From assembly GCF_000221045.1 (NCBI RefSeq), contig NC_015856.1, positions 3,058,542 to 3,122,541 on the forward strand: a DNA stretch of 64,000 nucleotides, in the 5' to 3' direction. The position numbers were made by a program, and so were the translations under genes. The notes under the pieces were generated by a model. That model was not told where the DNA came from. It saw nothing but the letters and a program-made list of their open reading frames with translations, and did no database searches. Origin of the DNA: Collimonas fungivorans Ter331 (lineage in GTDB: Bacteria > Pseudomonadota > Gammaproteobacteria > Burkholderiales > Burkholderiaceae_D). Shown here piece by piece: positions 53,461 to 62,416 of this stretch (within the stretch, counting starts at the first letter, position 1; each line of letters starts with the position of its first letter).

Positions 53461-54873
53461 TTAATCGGATTTTGGATGCGGCATGTGCAGGTGGTCGGGA
53501 TGCCGGTCGAGCAGCTGGTCGATGCCGGCGCCCGGATCTTCCGTGCCGTCTTCCTGGATCGCCACCTGGCGCTCGCGCGCGCTTTCATCATCCAGATCGC
53601 GCCTGCGCTGCCAGTTCACCGCCGCCAGCCCGCCCACGCCCAGCACCGCCAGGCAAGCCGCGGGCACCAGCATCGGCGTGACATTGCTGTGCGTGAGCTT
53701 GCCCACGTACGGCATCAGGTTCTGTCCCAAAAATCCGCCCAGGTTGCCGATCGAATTGATCGCCGCGATGCTGGCCGCGGCCCGTGCGCCCTGGAAGAAT
53801 TTCGGCGGCAAGGACCAGAAACAGGGATACAGCAAGGTGATGCAGGCCCCGCCTATCACCAGGGCGCCGAAACGCAGGGTGTTCGAATCGAGCAGCGCAC
53901 TGGAAGTGAAGCACAGCAAACCCAGCAGGCCAATGACGGCGATTGCCTTGAACACCACCCGGTCATGGCGCAGCTTGCCCGGCAGCCACAGCAACAGCAG
54001 CACCGCCAGCCCCCACGGCATCATGTTCAGCAAGCCGTTGATGGTGGAGCTGACGCCGAAGCCTTTCACCAAAGTCGGCAGCCAGTAGGTAACGCCATAC
54101 AGGGAAGTCGACATCAGCATATAGGTGGCGGCAAACAGCAGCACGCGCAGGTCCCACAAGGCCGCCAGCGGATTGCCGCGGGTGACGTTGGCTGGCGTAT
54201 CGCGTTGCATCATGTCGTTCAGCTTGGCTTTCTGCTCGGCCGACAGGAATTTGGCTTCGTCTATCGAACCTGGCAGGTACACCATCACCACCAGCGTCAG
54301 CAGCACCGCCGGCGCGCCGGTTGCGATGAATACCCACTGCCAGCCGGCCAGGCCCAGCGTGCCGTTCAGATTCAACAGCAAACCGCCGACCAAGGCTCCC
54401 AGCATGTTCGCCAAGGCGCTGCCCAGCGTAAAGATGCCCAGCACACGGGTGCGGTAAATCTGCGGAAACCACAGCGTCAGGTAATAAATCACGCCCGGAT
54501 AAAACCCTGCTTCCGCCACGCCCAGCATGAAGCGCAGCACATAAAACATCGGCAGCGAACTGGTGAAGCCAAGCAGTATGGTCACCGCGCCCCAGGTAAA
54601 CATGATGCGCGCCAGCCAGACCCGTGCGCCGTATTTGTGCAAGGCCAGGGTGCTGGGGATCTCAAACAGCAGGTAGCCGATGAAAAACAGGGAAGCGCCC
54701 AGGCCGTAAGCCGCTTCGCTCATGCTTAATGCATGCACCATCTCCAGCTTGGCGAAACCGACGTTCTGGCGGTCGATGAAGGACACCAGGAACATCACGA
54801 TCAGTAATGGCATCAGGCGCCATGCCACTTTTTTCATCAACTGGTCTTCAGACAGCTCGGTTTGTAACTGCAC
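53461..54873 (-). CDS. MFS transporter, anion:cation symporter (ACS) family
   Basis: 470 residues, 12 membrane helices. N terminus KKVAWRLMPLLIVMFLVSFIDRQNVGFAKLEM is the ACS-family hallmark (phthalate, tartrate, glucarate-type permeases), with GVAEAGFYPGVIYYLTLWFP later. Start codon is GTG at 54873 with GGAG eight bases upstream. The last 40 residues are a hydrophilic tail. Substrate is probably an organic anion. Converges on dnaE2 with three bases between stops. Confidence 0.9.
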   Translation of the reverse strand: MQLQTELSEDQLMKKVAWRLMPLLIVMFLVSFIDRQNVGFAKLEMVHALSMSEAAYGLGASLFFIGYLLFEIPSTLALHKYGARVWLARIMFTWGAVTILLGFTSSLPMFYVLRFMLGVAEAGFYPGVIYYLTLWFPQIYRTRVLGIFTLGSALANMLGALVGGLLLNLNGTLGLAGWQWVFIATGAPAVLLTLVVMVYLPGSIDEAKFLSAEQKAKLNDMMQRDTPANVTRGNPLAALWDLRVLLFAATYMLMSTSLYGVTYWLPTLVKGFGVSSTINGLLNMMPWGLAVLLLLWLPGKLRHDRVVFKAIAVIGLLGLLCFTSSALLDSNTLRFGALVIGGACITLLYPCFWSLPPKFFQGARAAASIAAINSIGNLGGFLGQNLMPYVGKLTHSNVTPMLVPAACLAVLGVGGLAAVNWQRRRDLDDESARERQVAIQEDGTEDPGAGIDQLLDRHPDHLHMPHPKSD

Positions 54874-54943
54874 GTTTAGTCTCCGTATATTGTTGGATTT
54901 TGCAAATCATGAAAGCATCGGCAGCGCATCAGCAGGAGAAGAA

Positions 54944-55573
54944 TCAGCTATCCCAATGGCGGCGCCATACCGGCGCCACTTTGGGATGTGTTTCCACCCT
55001 CTCGATCAGCTCGAAGAAAGCAGGCCGCACCTGCGCCAAATGAGGCCGTGCTCCCGACCATTTGGAAACCACGGCGGCCAACAGGTCCAGCGCGCCGAGC
55101 GAGGCGCCGCTCAGGAATGGCGAGGCAGGATAAGTATCGGCAAAAATCTCCCAATAGCTGTGCAGGCGCGCGCGCGTGCCCTCTCGGATCTGCTCTTTGA
55201 CGGCATCGTCCGCATTGATGCACCAGCGTTCGGGAAAATCGATCACACCGATCGCGGCGTAGCAGTTGGCAGCGATATATACCAGGCCCCCGATCGCCTG
55301 CGCGCGCTGCGCCGCGTCGGCAGGCAGCAGCCCGGCCGCGGGATGGGCCAGGCCGAGATGGAGCAGGATGGCGGCGCTCTCGGTCAGGATGCCGCCCTCC
55401 GGCAACTGCAGGGTGGGAATCTGCCCGAGCGGATTCAGCTGCCGCAGCTCATCGAGCGCCGGACTGGGTTCCCAGGAAGCGGCGTCGATCTGGCGGTAAG
55501 GCAGCCCGGCCAGTTCCAGCGCCAGCTCGACCGCGGCGGAGCCGGAACCCTTGAAGCCATACAATGTGTACAT
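54944..55573 (-). CDS. glutathione S-transferase family protein
   Basis: 209 residues. Thioredoxin-like N domain MYTLYGFKGSGSAAVELALELAGLPYRQIDAASW with PLGQIPTLQLPEGGILTESAAILLHLG (cis-Pro and Glu-Ser glutathione contacts), then an all-helical C domain. I start it at the ATG at 55573, which matches the family; an ATG at 55591 adds six residues. Function not assigned. Confidence 0.88.
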   Translation of the reverse strand: MYTLYGFKGSGSAAVELALELAGLPYRQIDAASWEPSPALDELRQLNPLGQIPTLQLPEGGILTESAAILLHLGLAHPAAGLLPADAAQRAQAIGGLVYIAANCYAAIGVIDFPERWCINADDAVKEQIREGTRARLHSYWEIFADTYPASPFLSGASLGALDLLAAVVSKWSGARPHLAQVRPAFFELIERVETHPKVAPVWRRHWDS

Positions 55574-55638
55574 ACGCCCTGTCCAATCCATCTTTTGGAA
55601 GATAAATTCTAACAGGGAGTGGCCTTACATAGGGTCCC

Positions 55639-56331
55639 TCAGGCCGGATCGTCCAAACCCATGGCGTGCCGCACGCGCCCGCACAGCTCTTCAGGCGAAC
55701 GGGAAATGATTTCTTCGGGCACCAGGAATTTCTTGATCAGCCGCTTGTAGCTCTCGAAACCGTAGGAAACCATGAAAGGATGCATGCCGGAGCCGATCGC
55801 GGCCAGGTAATCCTTGTGCTCGTCGCCGCAGATGTAGGCGCGCGCCGGGTTGATGTCCAGGCGCTCGCGGATGGCGCGGAATTCCTGCATCTTTTCCAGG
55901 TGCAGCGGGATGTGGGCGAAAAAATCGAGCGCATCGAGATCGATGTCATGGCGCCGGAACAACAGCCGCAGCGTCTGCTCCGGTTCGTTGGTCATGTTGC
56001 GCGTGACCAGGCCGACCGCGATGTCCGGCGTGGCGATCAGGCTGCGCACCAGGTCCGCGATGCCGGGATACAGCTTGGCCTCTTCCCGGTAGACTTCAGT
56101 CAGGGTGGCGATCAGTTGCTTGCGGCTCTGCTTGCCTATCTGCTTTTTCAGGTTGGAGGGGAATTCTTTCAGTCCGCCCAGGTATTTGAACAGGCGGCGG
56201 CGTTTCTGGAACCTTTCTTCGTCGCCGATCACCATGCCGTGGCGGGAAAAGGTCTTGTCGATGGCGCTGTAGGCATCGATGGTGGTGCCGTCCGCATCGA
56301 GGATAATTAATCGTTTGTTATTGTTGTACAT
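55639..56331 (-). CDS. HAD-superfamily hydrolase
   Basis: 230 residues. Motif I LIILDADGTTIDAYSAID (nucleophile Asp and acid/base Asp), motif II GLVTRNMTN (Thr), conserved Lys around IPLHLEKMQEF, and motif IV YICGDEHKDYLAAIGSG. Small phosphatase-like enzyme of subfamily I. Substrate unknown. Ends 66 bases before the GST start; the two may be co-transcribed. Confidence 0.88.
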   Translation of the reverse strand: MYNNNKRLIILDADGTTIDAYSAIDKTFSRHGMVIGDEERFQKRRRLFKYLGGLKEFPSNLKKQIGKQSRKQLIATLTEVYREEAKLYPGIADLVRSLIATPDIAVGLVTRNMTNEPEQTLRLLFRRHDIDLDALDFFAHIPLHLEKMQEFRAIRERLDINPARAYICGDEHKDYLAAIGSGMHPFMVSYGFESYKRLIKKFLVPEEIISRSPEELCGRVRHAMGLDDPA

Positions 56332-56385
56332 GGTTTATCCGTCAAGGAAAGCGATCGCAGCCGATGCAGCATCTTGTGCGCGCCA

Positions 56386-56504
56386 GTAGGGTGGGCACAT
56401 CGTGCCCACGCGTGAATTCACATCACGTATATGCCTGTTTCCGTGCTGCTTGGGACGGCTCTCCGGTTATCGCGGTCACGCGTGGGCACAGGTGCCCACC
56501 CTAC
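56386..56504. repeat. 119-bp palindromic intergenic repeat (MITE/REP-like)
   Basis: Ends start GTAGGGTGGGCAC (56386) and finish GTGCCCACCCTAC (56504); the outer arms 56386-56414 and 56477-56504 are near-perfect inverted copies, and each arm is itself a GTGGGCAC/GTGCCCAC hairpin. This GTAGGGTGGGCAC-type sequence is, to my knowledge, a common dispersed repeat in bacteria. It has no coding potential. Confidence 0.75.
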
Positions 56505-56588
56505 AAGCACAATGGATCAACAACTTATAGCAGTCTTATGACAGGACGATGACTTTGACAGGCGGCGCGTCGCCTGGATTGTTGCTTG

Positions 56589-57938
56589 TCAACTAAAGAC
56601 AACGATAAATTCCGCCCCCGGCCCCTGATCGCGCATGACCACCAGGCGCCAGCCGTGAACCAGCGAAATTTCCTTGCAAATCGACAGCCCCAGCCCCGCG
56701 CCTTCGTCGCGCCGGTTTGCGCCGCGCCAGAAACGCTTGAACAGCAGCGGCAGGTTGTCGGCGGCGATGCCGTCGCCGTGATCGCGAATCGCGATGTGGC
56801 CCGCGCTCACCGTGACGATTGCGCTGGTTCCGGCCGGAGAATGGTGGATGGCGTTCTCCAGCAGGTTCTTGACCAGTACAAACAGCGCGCCGCTGTCGGC
56901 CATCAGCGCAACTTTCTGGATCGGCGAGTTCAGTACAACCGAAACATTCAACCGATCCGCAAGCCGCCCCAGGTGCTCGACTGCGCTGACCACGACCTCT
57001 CCGGCATCGATTTGTTCAAACATGAAATTCTTGCGGTCGCTTACTTCGGCCAGGTGCAGCAGCTGGTGCACTTGGCGCGCCATGCGGTCGACGTCCTTCA
57101 GCAGCAGCTGGCGGTCAGCCGTGCCGTCGAGCTCGATTTGCCCGCGGATCAGGGCCAACGGCGTCTTCAGTTCATGCGCAACCGTGGCAAGGAATTCCTG
57201 CTGCAGCCGATAGTCCAGCTCCAGGCGGTCCAGCGCCGTATTGAATGCGTCTATCAGCGGCACCAGTTCTTTCGGCACGTCCACCGTCGACAAGCGGGAA
57301 TCCAGGCTGTTGAATTCAATCCTGCTGGCCGCATCCGACGCCACGCGCAACGGCCGCAGCGCGCGGTTGAATGTGCCCCACACGACGAAGGTAAATACCA
57401 GGATGGCGATAATCACCGCGACGCCCGCAGCCATCATGAAACTGGCGCTGTCGCTGCCCATGATGGCCTGGTGCATGCGTTCGCTGCGCGCAACCTGGAT
57501 ATAGTAGGTTTTATCGTTGAGGGAAATGGCTTGTGTAAATACATACAACGTCAATCCCGAGCGCCGCAGGACCAGGCTGGTGTCGGCCGCGGTTTTAGGA
57601 TCGAAACGTGCGCCCTTGGCAAACAAAGGAATGTTTGCGCCATCGGAGGCGATCAGCACGGCGCCCTTGTCGTCCAGGATGCGGTAGATGGAGTCCTCTT
57701 TCAATGCTTCGTAAAGCAGCTTCATTTTCGAATTCAGCTCTACCCCGGACAGCTTGCCCGAGGCGTCAAAGCGCATCCGCTCCTGGATCTTGTCGACATG
57801 CCGGAGCATCTCCCGCTTCAGCAATAACTCCGGCCCCCATTGGAATACCGCAGCCAGGCCCGCGGACACCACCAGGGCAATCACCACCAGCGTGGCCGCG
57901 GCGGAGACAATCAGTTTTTTCGACAAGCTATACTGCAT
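56589..57938 (-). CDS. sensor histidine kinase, second two-component system
   Basis: 449 residues. TM1 about 9-30, periplasmic loop of about 135 residues, TM2 about 167-187, HAMP, HisKA with His255 (LATVAHELKTPLALI), N box LVKNLLENAIHHS, G1 IRDHGDGIAADNLP, F box FKRFWRG and G2 GAGLGLSICKEI. Start at ATG 57938 (AGGAAG upstream), 11 bases inside the regulator gene, so translationally coupled. In an operon behind a MipA/OmpV gene and its cognate regulator; could sense envelope or antimicrobial stress. Confidence 0.92.
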   Translation of the reverse strand: MQYSLSKKLIVSAAATLVVIALVVSAGLAAVFQWGPELLLKREMLRHVDKIQERMRFDASGKLSGVELNSKMKLLYEALKEDSIYRILDDKGAVLIASDGANIPLFAKGARFDPKTAADTSLVLRRSGLTLYVFTQAISLNDKTYYIQVARSERMHQAIMGSDSASFMMAAGVAVIIAILVFTFVVWGTFNRALRPLRVASDAASRIEFNSLDSRLSTVDVPKELVPLIDAFNTALDRLELDYRLQQEFLATVAHELKTPLALIRGQIELDGTADRQLLLKDVDRMARQVHQLLHLAEVSDRKNFMFEQIDAGEVVVSAVEHLGRLADRLNVSVVLNSPIQKVALMADSGALFVLVKNLLENAIHHSPAGTSAIVTVSAGHIAIRDHGDGIAADNLPLLFKRFWRGANRRDEGAGLGLSICKEISLVHGWRLVVMRDQGPGAEFIVVFS

Positions 57939-58614
57939 CAGGCACTTCCTGCAATGCAAAACCGTAAGCGCGGACGTTGGCGATCTCGATCGCGGAATCG
58001 ATCGCCAGCAGTTTTCGCCGCAACCGGTGCAAAGCGACATCCAGCGCGTTCGGGGTGACCGCATCGCCCACGCCCCAGGCTGCCATTTCCAAAGCGGTGC
58101 GGCGCACCGGCTGCCCGCCCGCGCGCACCAGGCTCAGCATCAGCTGCAGCTCCGACGGCGCCAGCGACACCGAATCGTCGCCGTTGCGCATGCAGCTCGA
58201 TTCCGGCAATACCTGCAAACCCAGGTAAACCGAAACCGGGTTTTGCAATTGCGGCGGACGCCGCATCAAGGCGCGCACTCTGGCCACCAGCTCTTCCATC
58301 GAAAACGGCTTGGGCAGGTAGTCATCGGCGCCAGCCTCGAGGCCGGCCACGCGGTCATGCAAGGCGTCGAGCGCGGTCAGCATCAGGCATGGCGCCAGCA
58401 CGCCCTTGGCGCGCAACTTGCGCACCAGGTCGAGCCCGTCGCCGTCCGGCAAGCCGCGGTCGATCACCAGCGCCGCATAGGGAATGCGGGCAAAGCCGTC
58501 GGCCGCATGGTCGATGCGGCCATAGACATCAACCTCGATGCCGACTGCCGCCATGGCCTGGCGAATCAGCTGCGCCATTCGCTCGTGATCTTCCAGCAGG
58601 CCGATTCGGTTCAT
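57928..58614 (-). CDS. OmpR-family response regulator, second two-component system
   Basis: 228 residues. Receiver with Asp52 (LVIDRGLPDGDG), Thr in MLTALDALHDR and Lys102 (DDYLPKPFSMEELVARVRALMRRP); C-terminal winged helix (LAPSELQLMLSLVRAGGQPVRRTALEMAAWG ... DVALHRLRRKL). Starts 9 bases after the MipA-like gene stop and overlaps the kinase by 11 bases. Confidence 0.92.
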   Translation of the reverse strand: MNRIGLLEDHERMAQLIRQAMAAVGIEVDVYGRIDHAADGFARIPYAALVIDRGLPDGDGLDLVRKLRAKGVLAPCLMLTALDALHDRVAGLEAGADDYLPKPFSMEELVARVRALMRRPPQLQNPVSVYLGLQVLPESSCMRNGDDSVSLAPSELQLMLSLVRAGGQPVRRTALEMAAWGVGDAVTPNALDVALHRLRRKLLAIDSAIEIANVRAYGFALQEVPDAV

Positions 58615-58622
58615 GGTCGTAT

Positions 58623-59414
58623 CTAGAATTTATACAGGTAGCCTACCCGCACGGTCGCCGCCGACGACTTGTCGACCAGCGGGCTGTCCTTGATGCCGGT
58701 GCCGCGCTGCAGGTCGCCGACGTCGAGTATGATCATTTGATTACGCGTTAGCGGATAGTCGGCGCGCACGCCGAACTCGATGTTGGTCGTCGATTTGCCA
58801 GTATAAGCCGCGCGGTCGGCAGTGACTTCGTTTGCTTTGACGCCGTAGTAATAATTGACATACTTGCTGTCCATCCAGGTCGTGCTCAGGTGCGGCGTCA
58901 ACTGGAATCCTGCCATCGCAAAAGAATGTTCGACGCCTAGTTTCACCGTATTGCCCTTGGTGCTGCCTGCGGTCAGCCATTCCAGCGACAACTTCGCATG
59001 GGGATTGTCCCAGGTGCCTGCCACCCCGCCCCATGCACTGCCCTTGCGTTCGTCCATGCCGTGCAATGCGTCCGAATCGCTGCTCTTGTAGCCGTCGTTC
59101 AATGCATATTTGGCACGCAATGTGAAACTGAACTGGTCGACCGTCCCCAGTTTGAAGTCCAGCGTATTGCCGAAGAAGTGGATCCAGCGATTTTCATACA
59201 ATACCAGCGGCAGGACAGAAACATGGTTGCTGACGCCGCGGTAAGGCCGGCTTTCAGAACCGAGGCCGATGCCCAGCCCCCATTGGGAAGCGTCGGCAGA
59301 ATGCGGTTCCTCGGCCAGGACCGGATCGGCATGGCTCAGACTCGCGGCGGCGCTAAGGGCAGTGCCGATTATCGCTGCGAGGGCTAGCCGGCTGGAAAGC
59401 TTGAAATAGTGCAT
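58623..59414 (-). CDS. MipA/OmpV-family outer-membrane protein
   Basis: 263 residues with signal peptide (RLALAAIIGTALSAAASLSHA). Beta-barrel signature GLGIGLGSESRPYRGVSNHVSVLPLVLYENRWIHFFGNTLDFKLG in outline and C-terminal ATVRVGYLYKF ending in Phe for outer-membrane insertion. Family members scaffold murein enzymes or affect antimicrobial susceptibility. GGAG before the ATG. First gene of an operon with a two-component pair that probably controls it. Confidence 0.9.
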   Translation of the reverse strand: MHYFKLSSRLALAAIIGTALSAAASLSHADPVLAEEPHSADASQWGLGIGLGSESRPYRGVSNHVSVLPLVLYENRWIHFFGNTLDFKLGTVDQFSFTLRAKYALNDGYKSSDSDALHGMDERKGSAWGGVAGTWDNPHAKLSLEWLTAGSTKGNTVKLGVEHSFAMAGFQLTPHLSTTWMDSKYVNYYYGVKANEVTADRAAYTGKSTTNIEFGVRADYPLTRNQMIILDVGDLQRGTGIKDSPLVDKSSAATVRVGYLYKF

Positions 59415-59497
59415 GTTGACTCCACAAAGTGATTGAACGAACTGCTACTGACAAGCATGTTCGGCCACAAGCTCTTACCACTTACTTACTGGAGTCT

Positions 59498-60412
59498 TTA
59501 AACCCGGGAATATTTGGCGGCGCGTTCCTTGCGCAGCAGGCGCACGCTGTGCAGCGCGGTCAGCAGCACCGCGCACCAGATGGGAATGTAGGTCGCCAGT
59601 TGTCCCGGCGCCATGGATTCGCCGAGGAAGACGATGGCGACGCCGACCAGCAATACCGGCTCGACGTAACCGAGGATGCCGAACAAGGCCATCGGCAGCA
59701 GCCGGCTGGCGCCCTGGTAGGCGCCGAGCGCAACCGTGCTCAGCATACCCAGCCCCGGCAGCAGGAACAGCCACATGTCAGGCCGGTGCGCGACCACCGA
59801 CCAGGAATCACGCGCATACAGCATGACGACAGCAACCGGCAGCAGCAGCGCCATCTCCAGCGCGAACGCCACCACCGGATCGGCGTTGATCTTGCGGCGC
59901 AGGATAAAATAAGGCGGGTAACCGAGCGCCACCACCAGGGTCGGCCAGGCAAAGCTGCGCGTGAGCCACAGTTCGTGCAGCACGCCGATCACGGCGCAGG
60001 CCACCGCCAGCCATTGGAACAGATCCAGCCGTTCGTGATAGTAGAAACGGCCGACCAGCACCATCGTCAAGGGCAGCAGGAAATAACCCAGCGAGACTTC
60101 CAGCGCGCGGCCATGCAAGGGCGCCCACAAGAAAATCCAGAGTTGCACCCCAAGCAGTGCCACTACCACCAACAGTGCAACGCAGGTCAAGGGTTCACGC
60201 GCCAGGCGGCACAGCAAGGCACGCGCCTGCGGCAGGCGCTGACGCAAGACCAGCAGCGCCAGCGCGGCGGGCAAGGTCCACACCACGCGCCAGGCGAAAA
60301 TGTCGAGGCCGTCGAGCGGCGCCAGCAACCTGGTATAACCGGACATTAAGGCGAACAGCATCGAAGCGCCGATCGACAAGCTGATGCCGCGCCCTATTTC
60401 ATGTTGATTCAT
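59498..60412 (-). CDS. rarD: RarD-type EamA/DMT permease
   Basis: 304 residues, ten membrane helices. Starts IGRGISLSIGASMLFALMSGYTRLLAPLDGLDIFAWRVVWTLP and continues IFLWAPLHGRALEVSLGYFLLPLTMVLVGRFYYHERL, the arrangement of RarD proteins (chloramphenicol-sensitivity type). Drug/metabolite exporter of unknown substrate. Followed upstream by a small acidic gene. Confidence 0.9.
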   Translation of the reverse strand: MNQHEIGRGISLSIGASMLFALMSGYTRLLAPLDGLDIFAWRVVWTLPAALALLVLRQRLPQARALLCRLAREPLTCVALLVVVALLGVQLWIFLWAPLHGRALEVSLGYFLLPLTMVLVGRFYYHERLDLFQWLAVACAVIGVLHELWLTRSFAWPTLVVALGYPPYFILRRKINADPVVAFALEMALLLPVAVVMLYARDSWSVVAHRPDMWLFLLPGLGMLSTVALGAYQGASRLLPMALFGILGYVEPVLLVGVAIVFLGESMAPGQLATYIPIWCAVLLTALHSVRLLRKERAAKYSRV

Positions 60413-60437
60413 GGTGCTGGCCGCACCTCGGAAAACA

Positions 60438-60638
60438 TCACGCCAATGCTTCCTTGGCGGCTTGTTCCGGCGTCAGGCCGTCATAAAACTGGTCGGTAAA
60501 CCATTCCACCTGTTCTTCGATATGTTCTTGCGCCTGTTCCAGGGTCGCGCCGCCGGCCACCAGGAAACCTTCGACTTCAATGCACCAGTTGATCAGCGCC
60601 AGTGTTTCCGGGTCCAGCTCTTCATTCTTCTTTGCCAT
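60438..60638 (-). CDS. small acidic protein of unknown function
   Basis: 66 residues, MAKKNEELDPETLALINWCIEVEGFLVAGG and a Glu-rich helical tail (QAQEHIEEQVEWFTDQFYDGLTPEQAAKEAL). I do not recognise a family. AGGAAA precedes two adjacent ATGs (60641 and 60638); the second has better spacing. No signal peptide or membrane segment. It lies 25 bases upstream of rarD on the same strand and may be co-transcribed. Composition and ribosome site support a real gene. Confidence 0.65.
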   Translation of the reverse strand: MAKKNEELDPETLALINWCIEVEGFLVAGGATLEQAQEHIEEQVEWFTDQFYDGLTPEQAAKEALA

Positions 60639-60772
60639 CATTTTTTCCTGTATTAACGTCATTTCATGGCAGTCTAGCAATACACCCGAGACATGCGCCC
60701 GGGCCGCCAGCCTGCGCCGCCGGTATTCTACCTGCCTCCGCACCAATCGGGACAAGAGTGCCGAACGAGCGC

Positions 60773-61252
60773 TCATGATGCGGCATGGCTCCACGTGCCC
60801 TGGATCCGGATCTCGCTCTTCACCGAGCGCGCCAGGAAACACTCTTCGTGCGCCTTGTGGTGCAGCTGCCGGAGCGCGTCGTCGTCGGGGATCCTGGCGC
60901 CGGAAAAGGCCACGGCCGGCGCCAGCTCGACCAGCGCTATCCAGCTTTTGCCATCCTCTCCCCGCTGCATGTGACCGGTGGCGTGGTCAACATAATGGTC
61001 GACCAGGTAACCGGCGCCGCGCGCGATATCGAGGAACCACAGCATGTGGCAACTGGACAAGGAAGCTACAAATGCTTCTTCCGGATCGACATTGGCGGGG
61101 TTCGATAACGGCACCCGGACCACGTGCGGCGAACTGGACGCCGGCACTATTGCGCCGCCGTCGAATTGCCACTGGTGGGCGCGGCTGTAACGGTTATCGG
61201 CGAATACGGCATCCGCGCGTTCCCACTCGATAGTGGCGACATGAATCGACAT
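60773..61252 (-). CDS. OsmC/Ohr-family protein
   Basis: 159 residues. The two redox Cys regions are present: ASLSSCHMLWFLDIARGAGYLVDHY and HHKAHEECFLARSVKSEI. OsmC-like thiol peroxidases reduce organic hydroperoxides. AAGGA seven bases before the ATG. Monocistronic by spacing. Confidence 0.9.
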   Translation of the reverse strand: MSIHVATIEWERADAVFADNRYSRAHQWQFDGGAIVPASSSPHVVRVPLSNPANVDPEEAFVASLSSCHMLWFLDIARGAGYLVDHYVDHATGHMQRGEDGKSWIALVELAPAVAFSGARIPDDDALRQLHHKAHEECFLARSVKSEIRIQGTWSHAAS

Positions 61253-61338
61253 GGCATTTCCTTTAGGCTGGTACGGAAAGATTTCTGCGCGGACGTGATA
61301 GTAGCAAAATTATCGGCCTTGGCCTGGACCGGCCGGCC

Positions 61339-62355
61339 TCAATCGTCGTCGCGCTTCCTGAACGCCAGCCAGCCGGCAACCGCGGTGAAGGTGGCGACGA
61401 TGCCGGCGATGATCCAGAAGCCTTGCGGGTCCTGTCCCAGCGGGATGCCGCCCACGTTCATGCCCAGCAGGCCGGCGATGATATTGATCGGCAATGCCAG
61501 CACCGTGACGATGGTCAGCACGAACAGGCTGCGGTTATTGCCCTCGTTGACACGCGCGGCGATTTCTTCCTGCAGCAGCTTGATGCGTTCCTGCAGCGTG
61601 GCGATCTCGTGCAGCACCATCGAAAACTCTTCCGTGGCATGCCGCAATTCCTGCGAATCGATCTCGGCCACCCAGTTCGGCGGCCGCTGCAGCAAGCGGA
61701 ACAAGGCCGCCGGTTCCGGCGCCAGCAGGCGCTGCAGGCGCACCAGCACGCGCCTCAGTTCGCCCAGGTTGGCGCGTTTCTGGTTCTGCTTGCCGGCCAG
61801 CAGGTTATCTTCTATGCCGTCGACCCGCTGGATGGCGTCGCGCACGATCTTCGACAGCACGTCGGCCTGGTCGCGCAGCAAATGGGTCAGCAGTTCGACT
61901 GAAGAACGGATCGGCTCGCCGCTCTTGACCGCGTTGCGCAAGCGGTCGACCGCCTTCAGCGGCTTGAGCCGTGCGCTGATCACGACCTGCCGGTCGACGT
62001 TCAGGAAAAGCGTGGAAATATCCGCCGGATCGAATGAAAAATCGTGCAGCACGTCGTTAACCACCGCGATCAGCATATTGTCGACCAGTTCGATACGGGT
62101 CGAGCGCTGTCCTTCGTGCAATGTCTCGTAGAATTCATCGCCGAGCTCGGCGTGTTTCTTCAGCCACTTCTCGCTGGCGGTGTTGGCCAGGTTGAAGTGC
62201 AGCCAGATGAACTGGCCCGGATGCTGGCCGCGCGCAGCCAGCCACTCCTCCGCCTGCTTCGATTCAATGGCCTGCCCTTGCGTGTCCTTGTCGAATAAAT
62301 ATCCGCATACCAGGCCGGTCTGATCCGAGCCGTAAGGCAGTGTCACCGTCTGCAT
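61339..62355 (-). CDS. zntB: CorA/ZntB-family zinc transporter
   Basis: 338 residues: large N-terminal cytoplasmic domain, long coiled helix (FSMVLHEIATLQERIKLLQEEIAARVNEGNNRSLFVLTIVTVLALPINIIAGLLGMNVGG in outline) and two C-terminal membrane helices. The GMN signature is intact (LLGMNVGGIPL). It forms a pentamer; the ZntB branch is proposed to move Zn2+. Start at ATG 62355 with GGGGGA upstream; upstream ATGs at 62367 or 62415 are less likely. Confidence 0.88.
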   Translation of the reverse strand: MQTVTLPYGSDQTGLVCGYLFDKDTQGQAIESKQAEEWLAARGQHPGQFIWLHFNLANTASEKWLKKHAELGDEFYETLHEGQRSTRIELVDNMLIAVVNDVLHDFSFDPADISTLFLNVDRQVVISARLKPLKAVDRLRNAVKSGEPIRSSVELLTHLLRDQADVLSKIVRDAIQRVDGIEDNLLAGKQNQKRANLGELRRVLVRLQRLLAPEPAALFRLLQRPPNWVAEIDSQELRHATEEFSMVLHEIATLQERIKLLQEEIAARVNEGNNRSLFVLTIVTVLALPINIIAGLLGMNVGGIPLGQDPQGFWIIAGIVATFTAVAGWLAFRKRDDD

Positions 62356-62416
62356 CGCTTCCCCCATCAACCCAAACGCACAGTTTAGCGCAGGCTGCCG
62401 GTGGCTCGCAGGCATT

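Noticed and set aside
56386-56504. CRISPR-like repeat
   Set aside because: Only two inverted arms, no regular direct repeats or spacers. No CRISPR array was seen anywhere in the window.
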